Shown one piece after another: positions 24,998-33,115 of a stretch of DNA of 49,800 bases (position 1 is its first letter; every line of letters starts with the position of its first letter). Origin of the DNA: an uncultured bacterium (GTDB lineage: Bacteria > Verrucomicrobiota > Kiritimatiellia > RFP12 > UBA1067); the NCBI GenBank assembly GCA_902779075.1, contig CACZAK010000030.1:1-49800 (forward strand). The letters run 5' to 3'. A model generated the notes under the pieces. That model saw nothing but the letters and a program-made list of their open reading frames with translations, was not told where the DNA came from and searched no databases. The position numbers and the translations under genes were made by a program.

Positions 24998-26389
24998 TTG
25001 CAAATCGTCCTTTCCAGCATTCCGGTTGCGGTGCTCGTCATTGCGCTCGTCGGGTTGAAGCTTCCGGCGTGGAAGGCCGCGCTCGCCGCGTTCGCGGTGT
25101 GCGCGGTTGAGGCCTTTGCACTGCGGGGCGTGACGCTCGGAAATATCGCTACCTGCTCGCTCAAGGGCGCTTCGACGGGACTCTTTCCGATCGGGCTCAT
25201 CATCATTGCGGCGCTTTTCACCTATGCCGTCGTCGTGGAGTCCGGAGCGGAGGAGGAGATCAAGAGCGGGCTCTCGTCGCTTTCCGGCGACAAGCGCTAT
25301 CTTGCGCTTCTCATCGCATGGGGGTTTGGGAACTTCATGGAGGGCATGGCGGGTTTCGGGACGGCGGTGGCGATTCCGTGCGCCATCATGGTGGGCGTCG
25401 GATTTGATCCCTTGAAGGCGGTCCTCTGCTGCCTCGTTGCCAACACGACGCCGACGGCGTTTGCCTCCGTCGGCGTTCCGACGTTCGTCCTCGCCTCGGA
25501 GACGGGGCTCGACGCGGGGCGGCTTGCGTCCGCCATCGGATTCGTCCAGCTTGCGGTGGCGTTCGTCTCCCCGTTCCTGATACTCTTCATAACCGACGGC
25601 CTGCGCGGACTTCGCGAACGCTGGTGGCTTGCGCTCGTCGCCGCCGCGTCATTCCTCGTCCCGTGGATATCGCTCGCCGCATTGGCGGGCTGCGAACTGC
25701 CGAACATCGCCGGCAGCGTCGCCACGCTGTTCGTGCTTGCGCTCATGGGCGACCATTCGCGGATCGACATGCACCGGCAGAGACGGGCGTGGTGTCCGTT
25801 CGCGATCGTCGTCGCCGCACTCGGCGCGTCCGCGTTTCTTCCGGCGCGCTGGAAGGTTTCGCCGGGGTTCGTGATACTTGCGGCGGCGTTCGTCGGCGGA
25901 CTCTGCCAGGGCGTGCGTCCGGCGCGGCTTGTCGCGCTTGCCGGCAAGACGGCGCTCAAGTACGCCCCGGCGATCGGTACGATCTGCCTTGTCCTCGCGC
26001 TGGGCAAGACGATGGGCGCGGCGGGGATGACGCAGGACCTCGCCAACGGACTTGTCGCGGCGACCGGGAAGTGGTATCCGGCCGTGTCGCCGGTCGTGGG
26101 CGCGCTTGGCGGATTCGTCACGGGCTCCGGGACGAGCTCGAACGTGCTCTTCGGTTCGCTGCAGGCGTCGATAGGGACGACGGAGGCCGAACAGCTCGTG
26201 TTCGCCGCGTCGAACATCATGGGGGCGGGAATTGGAAAGGTGATCTGTCCCCAGTCGATCATCCTCGGCTGCGCGGCTACGGGGCTCGCGGGGCGCGAGA
26301 GCGAGGTCATGAAACGCGCGTTCCGCTATTTTCTCTTCGCCCTTGCCCTCGCATGCGCATCCTCGTTCCTGATGGTGCGCGTCCTATAG
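24998..26389 (+). CDS. L-lactate permease (LctP) family transporter
   Basis: 463 residues from a TTG start four bases after the hydrolase stop, with no good ribosome-binding site, so translation may be coupled. About 12 hydrophobic segments. Family motifs include GNFMEGMAGFGTAVAIP, ANTTPTAFASVG, GFVTGSGTSSNVLFG and GAGIGKVICPQSI. It would carry lactate or glycolate with protons across the inner membrane. Somewhat shorter than the roughly 550 residues usual for LctP. Confidence 0.85.
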   Translation: MQIVLSSIPVAVLVIALVGLKLPAWKAALAAFAVCAVEAFALRGVTLGNIATCSLKGASTGLFPIGLIIIAALFTYAVVVESGAEEEIKSGLSSLSGDKRYLALLIAWGFGNFMEGMAGFGTAVAIPCAIMVGVGFDPLKAVLCCLVANTTPTAFASVGVPTFVLASETGLDAGRLASAIGFVQLAVAFVSPFLILFITDGLRGLRERWWLALVAAASFLVPWISLAALAGCELPNIAGSVATLFVLALMGDHSRIDMHRQRRAWCPFAIVVAALGASAFLPARWKVSPGFVILAAAFVGGLCQGVRPARLVALAGKTALKYAPAIGTICLVLALGKTMGAAGMTQDLANGLVAATGKWYPAVSPVVGALGGFVTGSGTSSNVLFGSLQASIGTTEAEQLVFAASNIMGAGIGKVICPQSIILGCAATGLAGRESEVMKRAFRYFLFALALACASSFLMVRVL

Positions 26390-26455
26390 ATCGGCTAGAT
26401 CCGCGTTTGCAATTGACATGTGATCGCCTTCGTGTCGGAGCTCTCGGTTTAAAAA

Positions 26456-26490
26456 GGGCACGGTTTCTAAAAAAATGCAAAACCGTGCCC
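26456..26490 (-). terminator. Hairpin with T-run on the minus side
   Basis: Perfect 11-bp arms (GGGCACGGTTT at 26456-26466 and AAACCGTGCCC at 26480-26490). On the minus strand a T5 run follows directly, as in an intrinsic terminator. On the plus strand only A-richness precedes it and no T-run follows. It separates the permease gene from the next promoter. Confidence 0.5.
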
Positions 26491-26499
26491 GAACTGTTA

Positions 26500-26528
26500 T
26501 TGCGTAAAGTCAAAATATTTGATATAAT
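26500..26528 (+). promoter_or_regulatory. Promoter for the DUF234-type ATPase gene
   Basis: TTGCGT (26500-26505) and TATAAT (26523-26528) lie 17 bases apart. Confidence 0.6.
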
Positions 26529-26560
26529 CTCTGCGTTTCCTTGAGAAGGAGTTTTTTTTA

Positions 26561-28003
26561 ATGAGAGAGTTTTATGGCCGTGGCGATCTTCTAGAATCGA
26601 TGAAATCGCTCTGGAACAAGCGAGTCCCCTCGCTTGTGACTTGTCGTGGCCGGAGGCGGGTCGGCAAGTCAACGCTCGTTGAGGAATTCGCTCGTAGGTC
26701 AGGTGCGAGGTTCATAAAGCTTGAAGGGTTGCGGCCTAAGGAGCGATTGACGAATGAAGACCAGTTGAAATACTTTATTTCACAGTTGTCTTTGCAGACG
26801 GGATGCGATGACAGCCCCGTATCGGATTGGCTGAAGGCGTTCGCCCGTCTGAACGAATGTATCATGGACAGGGGGAAGACGGTTGTCCTTCTGGATGAAG
26901 TCTCCTGGATGGCATATTGCGATGTTGCATTCCCAGAGGTTCTTAAGGTTGCGTGGGACAACATGTTTTCCCGTCACAAGAAACTTGTGTTTGTCGTTTG
27001 CGGAAGCGTGTCCACTTGGATAAGGCGAAACATAATCGACAACGGCGCGTATGCCGGGCGCAGGTCGTATGATTTTGTCGTTCCTGAGTTGCCGTTGCGG
27101 GAATGTGTGAAGTTCTGGGGACCGAGGGTGTCCCGCGAGCGCATGACGGACATCCTGGACGTACTATCCGTCACCGGCGGCGTGCCGAGGTATCTGGAGG
27201 AAATCGATCCCGCGCTCACGGCAGACGAGAACATCCGGAAAATGGCCTTTGTCGCCAAGAGCGTTCTTGCCGTCGATTTCGAGGAGATGTTCCGCGACGT
27301 GATCACCGGCGAGCGGGGATTGAGGGCGTCCATCTTGCGAATCCTGTGCGACTCGCCGATGAACGTCTCAGAAATCGCCGCAGCACTCGGCAAGGAGCGC
27401 AACGGGCATCTGTCGGACGCCTTGGACGAACTGGGCGAGGCCGGATTCATCGCCCCGGACGAAGGACTGAATCCCGAGACGGGAAAGGACGTGCAGCAGA
27501 TGAGGTTCCGCCTGAAGGACAACTATGCACGGTTCTACTTGAAGTACATCGAGCCGAGGTTGAAGATCATTGCGCGGGATGGCTTCAGGTTCTCGTCGCT
27601 CGAGCAGCTTCCGGAGTGGGATGTCATCAAGGGCCTTGCATTTGAGAATCTCGTGGTCAACAACTTCCGCGAGCTTCTGCCGCGTCTTGGGCTTGACCGG
27701 TCGCTTGTCATATCCGCCGCGCCGTTCCGCAAGGCCACGCAGTCGCGTCGTGCATCGGATAGGGGAGTCCAGGTAGACTTGCTGCTCCAGACACGAAGGA
27801 GCATCTATCTTGTCGAGGTGCGTCGTCGCAACGAGTTGGGACACGAGGTGGTCGATGAAATGGACGAGAAGGTCTCCCGCATCAAGCGTCCGCGCGGGGT
27901 GTCGCTGAAGACCGCGCTCGTGTATGACGGCCATCTTGCGAAGACGGTAGAGGCGGACGGTTACTTCGATGCCGTCATCGACATCAGAGATGTCGTGTTC
28001 TAA
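26561..28003 (+). CDS. AAA ATPase with DUF234-type nuclease-like C-terminus
   Basis: 480 residues. Walker A is GRRRVGKST (K36) and Walker B is VVLLDEVSWM. A winged-helix-like middle (NVSEIAAALGKERNGHLSDAL) leads to a C-terminal part with VDLLLQTRRSIYLVEVRRR, a PD-(D/E)XK-like arrangement. This layout is that of the archaeal-type ATPase/DUF234 family, of unknown or defence-related role. It stands alone with its own promoter. The lower GC and different codon use at its 5' end, compared with the glycosidase neighbours, hint at acquisition. Confidence 0.75.
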   Translation: MREFYGRGDLLESMKSLWNKRVPSLVTCRGRRRVGKSTLVEEFARRSGARFIKLEGLRPKERLTNEDQLKYFISQLSLQTGCDDSPVSDWLKAFARLNECIMDRGKTVVLLDEVSWMAYCDVAFPEVLKVAWDNMFSRHKKLVFVVCGSVSTWIRRNIIDNGAYAGRRSYDFVVPELPLRECVKFWGPRVSRERMTDILDVLSVTGGVPRYLEEIDPALTADENIRKMAFVAKSVLAVDFEEMFRDVITGERGLRASILRILCDSPMNVSEIAAALGKERNGHLSDALDELGEAGFIAPDEGLNPETGKDVQQMRFRLKDNYARFYLKYIEPRLKIIARDGFRFSSLEQLPEWDVIKGLAFENLVVNNFRELLPRLGLDRSLVISAAPFRKATQSRRASDRGVQVDLLLQTRRSIYLVEVRRRNELGHEVVDEMDEKVSRIKRPRGVSLKTALVYDGHLAKTVEADGYFDAVIDIRDVVF

Positions 28004-28051
28004 CCTTGTTCCGAATGGCAATAATCGTAACTCCCCCAAAAAGGAAAGTCA

Positions 28052-29965
28052 ATGAAGAGACAGTTTTTTGCAACGATGGCGGTGACGATGGCCGTGGCAG
28101 CCTTCGCCGCGCCGCGTACCGGCCCGTGGACGAAGGAGCAGGCGTGGGCGTGGTACAACGCCCAGCCGTGGATCCGCGGCTGCAACTACATGCCCGCGAG
28201 CTCGCCCAACCGCTACGACATGTGGCAGGTGTGGGACTGTGAGCGCCGCTTTGAGGAGATGGACCGCGAGCTCGCGCTTGCGGAGTCCATCGGCTTCAAC
28301 GCCGTGCGCATCATCATCGCGGAGGACAATGGCTTCGCCGTGTGGTGCGAGGACCACGACGGCTACATGCGCAACCTCGAGCGTTTCCTCGCCCTGTGCG
28401 GCAAGCACAAGATTCGCGCCATTATGTGCCTCGGCAACGACTGTTCGCGTCCGAAGGAGATGTGGTCGATCCCGAAGCCGGGTCCGCAGCCGTACGACAT
28501 CGGCTACCACGGCGGGCGCAAGAAGAGCCAGCACGGCAGCTTCCCCGGCGCGATTGGCTTCATCAGCGCGGACGATCCGGAGCTACGTCCCAAGTTCTTC
28601 CAGATGTGCGGCGAGGTGATGGAGAAGTACAAGGATGACGACCGCGTCCTCTTCTGGAACATCTGGAACGAGCCCGGCAACAACGGACGCGGGAAAGTCT
28701 CCGCCCCGCTCGTCAAGGAGATGTTCGAGCTCGCGTGGAAGATCGGCGTGAAGCAGCCCTGTGCGGCGGACATCTGGCACGGAAAGCTCGAGCCGAACAT
28801 GGAGACCGCCGAGGGAATCGCCGCCGCGTTGAGCGACATCATCAGCTATCACTGCTACGGTCCGCTCCACTCGCAGATCAAGTATGCGAAGGAAATCAAG
28901 GCGAAGTTCGGGCGTCCGATGGTCAACACCGAATGGCTCGCGCGTATACTCGGATGCGACGTGCAGGACTGCTATCCGTTCTTCGCACAGGCGAAGATCG
29001 GCTGCACGTGCTGGGGATTCGTCGCGGGCAAGTACCAGACGTACGAACCCTGGGAGGGCATGTGGCGTCATGTCGAGAAGGGCGGCGGGAAGAACTACAA
29101 GATGACGAAGTGGTTCCACGACCTGTACCGTCCGTCGCTGCGTCCCTACGACCCCGAGGAAATCGACATCATCAAGCACGTCAACGCGCAGATGGACGCG
29201 GAGCTGAAGGGCGAGTCGCTGCGCGCGAAGATCGCGAAGAAATGCAAAATTGTGCGCGAGGATATGTGGCATGGCTATCGCCGTACGCATTTTGAGTTCA
29301 ACGGACGCAAGGCATGGATCGTGGAACCGTCCATCGCGCCACGCAAGGATTCCGCCTGGATATGGAGCATACTCTGGCCCGATTTCAACGTTGAACGTAT
29401 GCACGTGGCCGATCTTCTTAAACGCGGATTCCACTATGCGTACATCGACGACCTCTTCGACACGCGCATGGACGATGCGGGCGTCGCGGCTGCTGCTGCG
29501 TTCCAATCGTTCCTGGTGAAGGAACTCGGCTTCGCGCCGAAGGCGAACCTGATTGGCATCAGCTGGGGCGGGTTCATGGCGGCGCAGTACGCGGCGGCGA
29601 AGCCGGCGAACGTCGCGAAAATCTACTTCGACAACGCGCTCCTGACATTCGACGGCTACACGCCTCCGGCGAAGGTGGGTCTGGGGCCGTGGGCGGACGC
29701 GACGGGGCGCGTCCCTCCCGCATGGCGCGACGATCCGAGGATGCCCGTCAATCTTGCGCCCGCGCTTGCGAAGGCCGGTATAAAGGTCTTGCTCGTGTAC
29801 GGCACCTCCGACATTGCCGTGAAGCCTTCCGTCAACTCGGCGGCATTCGCCGCGAGGTTCAAGGCGGCGGGTGGCGATGCGAAGGTGTTGGTCCACGCGG
29901 AGTATGGACACCACCCGCACGGCGTGGAGCCCGGCGAGGCGAAAATCGTGTTGGATTTCTTCTGA
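28052..29965 (+). CDS. Secreted clan GH-A glycosidase fused to an alpha/beta hydrolase
   Basis: 637 residues with a signal peptide (MKRQFFATMAVTMAVAAFAA). Residues about 25-385 form a TIM-barrel glycosidase with E207 (WNIWNEPG) as likely acid/base and E294 (VNTEWLAR) as likely nucleophile. I cannot assign the GH family with certainty (GH5-like). From about residue 390 it continues as an alpha/beta hydrolase: S504 in GISWGGF, acid in YGTSDIAVK, histidine in YGHHPHGV. The second domain is a paralogue of the stand-alone enzyme at 24124. The fusion would couple backbone cleavage to ester removal. A hairpin element (29695-29721) sits in the hydrolase part. Confidence 0.8.
   Translation: MKRQFFATMAVTMAVAAFAAPRTGPWTKEQAWAWYNAQPWIRGCNYMPASSPNRYDMWQVWDCERRFEEMDRELALAESIGFNAVRIIIAEDNGFAVWCEDHDGYMRNLERFLALCGKHKIRAIMCLGNDCSRPKEMWSIPKPGPQPYDIGYHGGRKKSQHGSFPGAIGFISADDPELRPKFFQMCGEVMEKYKDDDRVLFWNIWNEPGNNGRGKVSAPLVKEMFELAWKIGVKQPCAADIWHGKLEPNMETAEGIAAALSDIISYHCYGPLHSQIKYAKEIKAKFGRPMVNTEWLARILGCDVQDCYPFFAQAKIGCTCWGFVAGKYQTYEPWEGMWRHVEKGGGKNYKMTKWFHDLYRPSLRPYDPEEIDIIKHVNAQMDAELKGESLRAKIAKKCKIVREDMWHGYRRTHFEFNGRKAWIVEPSIAPRKDSAWIWSILWPDFNVERMHVADLLKRGFHYAYIDDLFDTRMDDAGVAAAAAFQSFLVKELGFAPKANLIGISWGGFMAAQYAAAKPANVAKIYFDNALLTFDGYTPPAKVGLGPWADATGRVPPAWRDDPRMPVNLAPALAKAGIKVLLVYGTSDIAVKPSVNSAAFAARFKAAGGDAKVLVHAEYGHHPHGVEPGEAKIVLDFF
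29695..29721 (+). repeat. Hairpin element in the GH-A/esterase gene
   Basis: 27 nt matching about 24 of 27 positions of the GGTCGCG-type unit at 20667. Translated in frame within ADATGRVPPAW, a stretch that aligns with a different loop (ARLPADGKW) in the paralogue at 24124. Confidence 0.65.
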
Positions 29966-29982
29966 AACGAAAGGATCGGACT

Positions 29983-30828
29983 ATGAAAAGACTCGTGCTT
30001 GCGACAGTCGTTGCGGCCTGCATTTTTGCGGTTCCGGCGTTTGCTGCTGACGACGGCGTCAAGGCGCAGATTGCGTCCGAGCGCAAGGGAAAAGCCCAGG
30101 TGTTCGAGACGGCGCTTGCCGCGACTGAGGCGAAGAAGTGGAAAAGCCCCAATGGCGGAACGCTGCCGTACCGTCTGCACGTTCCGGCGAAGCCCGAGCC
30201 GGGAAAACTCTATCCGCTCGTCGTCCACATGCACGGCGCGGGCAGCTGGGGCACGAACAACGTTGACCAGATCAAAACCGGCGGCGCGGACTTCATATCC
30301 TGGGCGAAGAGGCACGGCGAGGAGTACGTGTTCATCGCCCCTCAGACGCCGCGGCGGCGCAAGTGGGTGGATTCGCCCTGGGAGAACAAGAAAAGCACGA
30401 TGAAGGAGAAGCCCACGGCATCCCTGCGCATGGCGATGGAGATCATCGACGACGCAATCGCGCGCTACCCTGTTGACCGCGACAGGGTCTACGTGATGGG
30501 CATATCCATGGGCGGCTACGCAACGTGGGAGCTGCTGCAGCGGCGCCCCGAGTTGTTCGCCGCCGGGTTGCCGTGCTGCGGCGGAGGCGACGTGGCGCAG
30601 GCGCCGCGACTGACGGACATCCCGATATGGGCGTTCCATGGTTCCAACGACAAGAGCGTACCCGTTTGTCGTTCGCGCGACATGGTCGCCGCCATCAAGG
30701 CCGCAGGAGGAAAGAAGATCCTCTACCGCGAGTACAAGGGACTGGGACACAACGTCTGGACGCCGACGTTCTCCGACGACAAAGTCTTTGAATGGCTCTT
30801 CTCGCTGCGGCGCGGCCTGATCCGATGA
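29983..30828 (+). CDS. Secreted prolyl-oligopeptidase-like esterase
   Basis: 281 residues with a signal peptide (MKRLVLATVVAACIFAVPAF). Oxyanion region LVVHMHGAGSWG; nucleophile S175 in GISMGGYA; acid in HGSNDKSVP; histidine in GLGHNVW. A PHB-depolymerase or dienelactone-hydrolase-like fold, probably a periplasmic carbohydrate esterase. It begins 17 bases after the GH-A fusion with GAAAGGA as ribosome-binding site, so it is likely in the same operon. Confidence 0.8.
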   Translation: MKRLVLATVVAACIFAVPAFAADDGVKAQIASERKGKAQVFETALAATEAKKWKSPNGGTLPYRLHVPAKPEPGKLYPLVVHMHGAGSWGTNNVDQIKTGGADFISWAKRHGEEYVFIAPQTPRRRKWVDSPWENKKSTMKEKPTASLRMAMEIIDDAIARYPVDRDRVYVMGISMGGYATWELLQRRPELFAAGLPCCGGGDVAQAPRLTDIPIWAFHGSNDKSVPVCRSRDMVAAIKAAGGKKILYREYKGLGHNVWTPTFSDDKVFEWLFSLRRGLIR

Positions 30829-30851
30829 CTCGTCAACAGTGCCCCGCTGAA

Positions 30852-30873
30852 GTAGGGCGAAACTTCTCCCTAC
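30852..30873. repeat. Intergenic GTAGGG/CCCTAC hairpin
   Basis: GTAGGG (30852-30857) pairs with CCCTAC (30868-30873) just after the esterase gene. It shares the GTAGGG end with the intragenic hairpin elements and may be a degenerate relative. No T-run follows. Confidence 0.4.
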
Positions 30874-30991
30874 GGTGTACGTGCGAATCTTCGTTGGTGT
30901 AAGCGTGATATCCCGCAAGTGCAAGCAGTTGTTTTGCCGCCAGTCTTTTTTGATTTGCCGTCAAATTAATATTCATTCGGCGGCATATATT

Positions 30992-31000
30992 TGGTATAAT
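30992..31000 (+). promoter_or_regulatory. Extended -10 promoter for the HU-like gene
   Basis: TGG followed by TATAAT (30995-31000). The leader to ATG 31089 would be about 80 nt, the longest in the window. It has no structure I recognise as a riboswitch. Confidence 0.65.
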
Positions 31001-31088
31001 GGCGGCAAGTTTCAGTTGGACACAGGGCAAGGACAGCATTTCACATGCGGTCCGTCTCTCTGACACGACGAACAAAGGAGAAAAACAC

Positions 31089-31757
31089 ATGCAGAAGCGC
31101 ATAAAGATCAAGGCTGTCACCCGCGAGAAGGATGCCGCCGGGAAGTTTCAGACCAACCTGACGCCGAACGCGACCCTTGAGGGAAAAGAACTCATCGAGA
31201 CAACGTTGGTACTGCTGAAGGGCTTCATCCTTGAAGAACTAGCAAAGGGCAACAAACTCGACTTCGGACTGGTGTCGTTCTATCCAAGGCTGTCCGGCGC
31301 GCTTTCCAGCCGCGATTCCTCGCCTGAAGCAGAGGGGCTTTACGTGCGCGGGGCGGTGAAGGCGAGGCGTCCGCTGATGAACGGGCTGAAGGACAAGCTG
31401 GAGGCGGTGAATGGTCTCACAACGGTCCAGGCGCACATCTACAACGTCTTTGACAAGACGGCAAAGCGCTTTGACGTACTGGCCACCGGCCATGTCCTGA
31501 GCGTTGCGGGATATGATATCCCCGTGGACGCCGCGAAGGAAGACGAGGGCGTGTGGCTGGAACGGCGGACGCACAAGGGCTACGAGCGCGTGGCGAAAGG
31601 AAGGGTTGTCGGCTACGCGCCGGACCTCACGGAAGTCGTCTTCGACGAACAGATCGCGCCTGGAACATACGTGCTGGCGTTCTACACGCGCTGCGGTCAT
31701 GGCGAAGGTTACCGCGTGGTCCGCGTGAGCCGCAAAATCCGCGCGATAGCACCGTGA
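31089..31757 (+). CDS. HU-like DNA-binding protein with DUF4469-type C-terminus
   Basis: 222 residues. The first 110 or so resemble the HU-related DNA-binding domain found in PVC and Bacteroidota proteins (ELIETTLVLLKGFILEELAKG, then NKLDFGLVSFYPRLSG). The C-terminal half has the beta-rich pattern of DUF4469 (VGYAPDLTEVVFDEQIAPG). It may act as a nucleoid or recombination accessory protein. AAAGGAG lies upstream of the ATG. It flanks the restriction-modification and recombinase block, but nothing ties it directly to that block. Confidence 0.65.
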   Translation: MQKRIKIKAVTREKDAAGKFQTNLTPNATLEGKELIETTLVLLKGFILEELAKGNKLDFGLVSFYPRLSGALSSRDSSPEAEGLYVRGAVKARRPLMNGLKDKLEAVNGLTTVQAHIYNVFDKTAKRFDVLATGHVLSVAGYDIPVDAAKEDEGVWLERRTHKGYERVAKGRVVGYAPDLTEVVFDEQIAPGTYVLAFYTRCGHGEGYRVVRVSRKIRAIAP

Positions 31758-31762
31758 AAATT

Positions 31763-31771
31763 TGGTATACT
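31763..31771 (+). promoter_or_regulatory. Extended -10 promoter for the hsd operon
   Basis: TGG followed by TATACT (31766-31771), 77 nt before the ATPase start. It is the only good promoter seen before the close-packed genes up to hsdS. Confidence 0.55.
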
Positions 31772-31848
31772 ATTGCCGTCAGGAAAATGAGGAAGAAAAC
31801 CGCAGAAGTCGTACTAGATGGTACAAGCCGTCAACGGGAGGTTTGGAA

Positions 31849-32844
31849 ATGCGAAAGAAAATTGACAGATTGACCATAAAGGGGTTCAAGTCCATAAGGG
31901 ACTTGAGCAACTTTTCGCTTGGTGACATCAATATCGTCGTTGGCGCGAACGGCGCGGGGAAAAGCAATTTCGTGCAGATGTTCCGCATGGTGCGGGAAAT
32001 GGTGCGGAAAGACCTCCAGAACTTCATCGCCACGCATGGTGGCGCGGCGGCGTTTCTGCATAACGGTTTGAAAGCGACAAAGTCCATCGAAGCAGAGTTT
32101 AATCTTGGCAGAGAATCGTATGGCTTCACGCTAACGCCTACGGCGGACGAGACATTTGCCGTTTCTGAAAGTCGGAATGGCGAGAATGTAGATGACGCGA
32201 TCTCTGGTTGGGTCGTGTACCATTTCCACGACACGAGCGAGCGTTCGCCTATGCGACAGAGCGAGATCGTGGAGGATTGCGCCTATCTGCGCGAGGACGC
32301 GGCGAACATTGCCCCGTTCCTGAAGGCATTGCGCGAAGATGGGCCGGAGGGCATCAAGAGCTACCGCGAGATCGTGGCCGCCGTGCGGCTCGTCATGCCG
32401 TTCTTCGACGACTTCACGCTCACCCCTGTCCGTTTCGGCCCGGCGGAGAAGGTGAAGCTCACCTGGACGCAGAAGGGCACCGATTATCCGTTCCAGCCTT
32501 ACCACCTTTCCGACGGCGCGATCAGGTTCATCTGCCTCGCAACGGCCTTGCTGCAACCAAGGCCGCCGTCAACGATCGTGATCGACGAGCCGGAGCTTGG
32601 TCTTCACCCGCAGGCGATTGCGATCCTTGCGGACTTGATCAAGGCCGCGTCGGCACGGACGCAGGTGGTCGTGGCCACGCAGTCACCTCTTCTTGTCGAC
32701 CAGTTTGCGGTCGGCGACATCGTCGTCGCGAAGCGCAAAGACGGCGCGACGGCGTTTGAGCGCCTGGACGAGAAGGACTACGCCGCTTGGCTGGAGGATT
32801 TCACCTTGGGCGAGCCCCGACAAGATACCCTCTCGGCATCTTGA
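31849..32844 (+). CDS. AAA family ATPase (AAA21/OLD-like)
   Basis: 331 residues. Walker A is VGANGAGKSNF (K38), signature-like YHLSDGAIRF, Walker B TIVIDEPELGLHP, followed by VVVATQSPLLVDQF. This is the ABC-type ATPase of the AAA21 group, often found as an accessory gene in restriction loci. No nuclease domain is fused to it. The ATG at 31849 has GGGAGG seven bases upstream. It leads the hsd operon, and the gene at 32867 follows after 22 bases, so it may modulate or add a second defence layer. Confidence 0.8.
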   Translation: MRKKIDRLTIKGFKSIRDLSNFSLGDINIVVGANGAGKSNFVQMFRMVREMVRKDLQNFIATHGGAAAFLHNGLKATKSIEAEFNLGRESYGFTLTPTADETFAVSESRNGENVDDAISGWVVYHFHDTSERSPMRQSEIVEDCAYLREDAANIAPFLKALREDGPEGIKSYREIVAAVRLVMPFFDDFTLTPVRFGPAEKVKLTWTQKGTDYPFQPYHLSDGAIRFICLATALLQPRPPSTIVIDEPELGLHPQAIAILADLIKAASARTQVVVATQSPLLVDQFAVGDIVVAKRKDGATAFERLDEKDYAAWLEDFTLGEPRQDTLSAS

Positions 32845-32866
32845 GGTCTGGACGAACGAGCGTTAC

Positions 32867-33115
32867 ATGAAAACGGTTCAGGGCATTGCCATCGCCGACA
32901 GAATCGGCATCACAGGGAGTCATGAAAGAATCGAAACCGTTGTCACCGTGGAAAAACTGATGCAATCCGACGCGAAAGACATTGGCGGCTTCGACCGCGA
33001 CATACTGGAATGGAACGTTCCAGACGAGGTTCTTGCAGCCCTGCTGAAGGACCGCTCGACGGGCCGCAATCTCATCTGGGCGATGGGTGATTTTGATGTG
33101 AAAGGACTCCTCTAA
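32867..33115 (+). CDS. Small protein (82 aa) coupled to hsdR
   Basis: 82 residues beginning MKTVQGIAIADRIGITGSHE and ending NLIWAMGDFDVKGLL. Its stop shares one base with the hsdR start (TAATG), so it is translated with hsdR and is probably real. From memory the sequence recalls the N-terminus of some adenine methyltransferases, which carry a GITG and an IWATDDY-type motif just before the catalytic domain. Here that domain is missing. It could be a truncated methylase leader kept for another role, or a small partner of the restriction complex. Confidence 0.55.
   Translation: MKTVQGIAIADRIGITGSHERIETVVTVEKLMQSDAKDIGGFDRDILEWNVPDEVLAALLKDRSTGRNLIWAMGDFDVKGLL

Noticed and set aside
30829..31088. 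RNA gene or riboswitch in the leader of the HU-like gene
   Set aside because: The leader is about 80 nt, but no known riboswitch or tRNA pattern was found.
31788..31873. 28-codon frame upstream of and overlapping the AAA ATPase start
   Set aside because: It lies in the leader after the promoter and could be a leader peptide, but has no recognisable features and a weak ribosome-binding site; not listed as a gene.
32800..32890. Possible frameshift between the ATPase C-terminus and the 82-residue gene
   Set aside because: The upstream frame of the small gene extends into the ATPase, but the ATPase has a complete core and the small gene has its own ATG and a coupled stop, so two separate genes are simpler.
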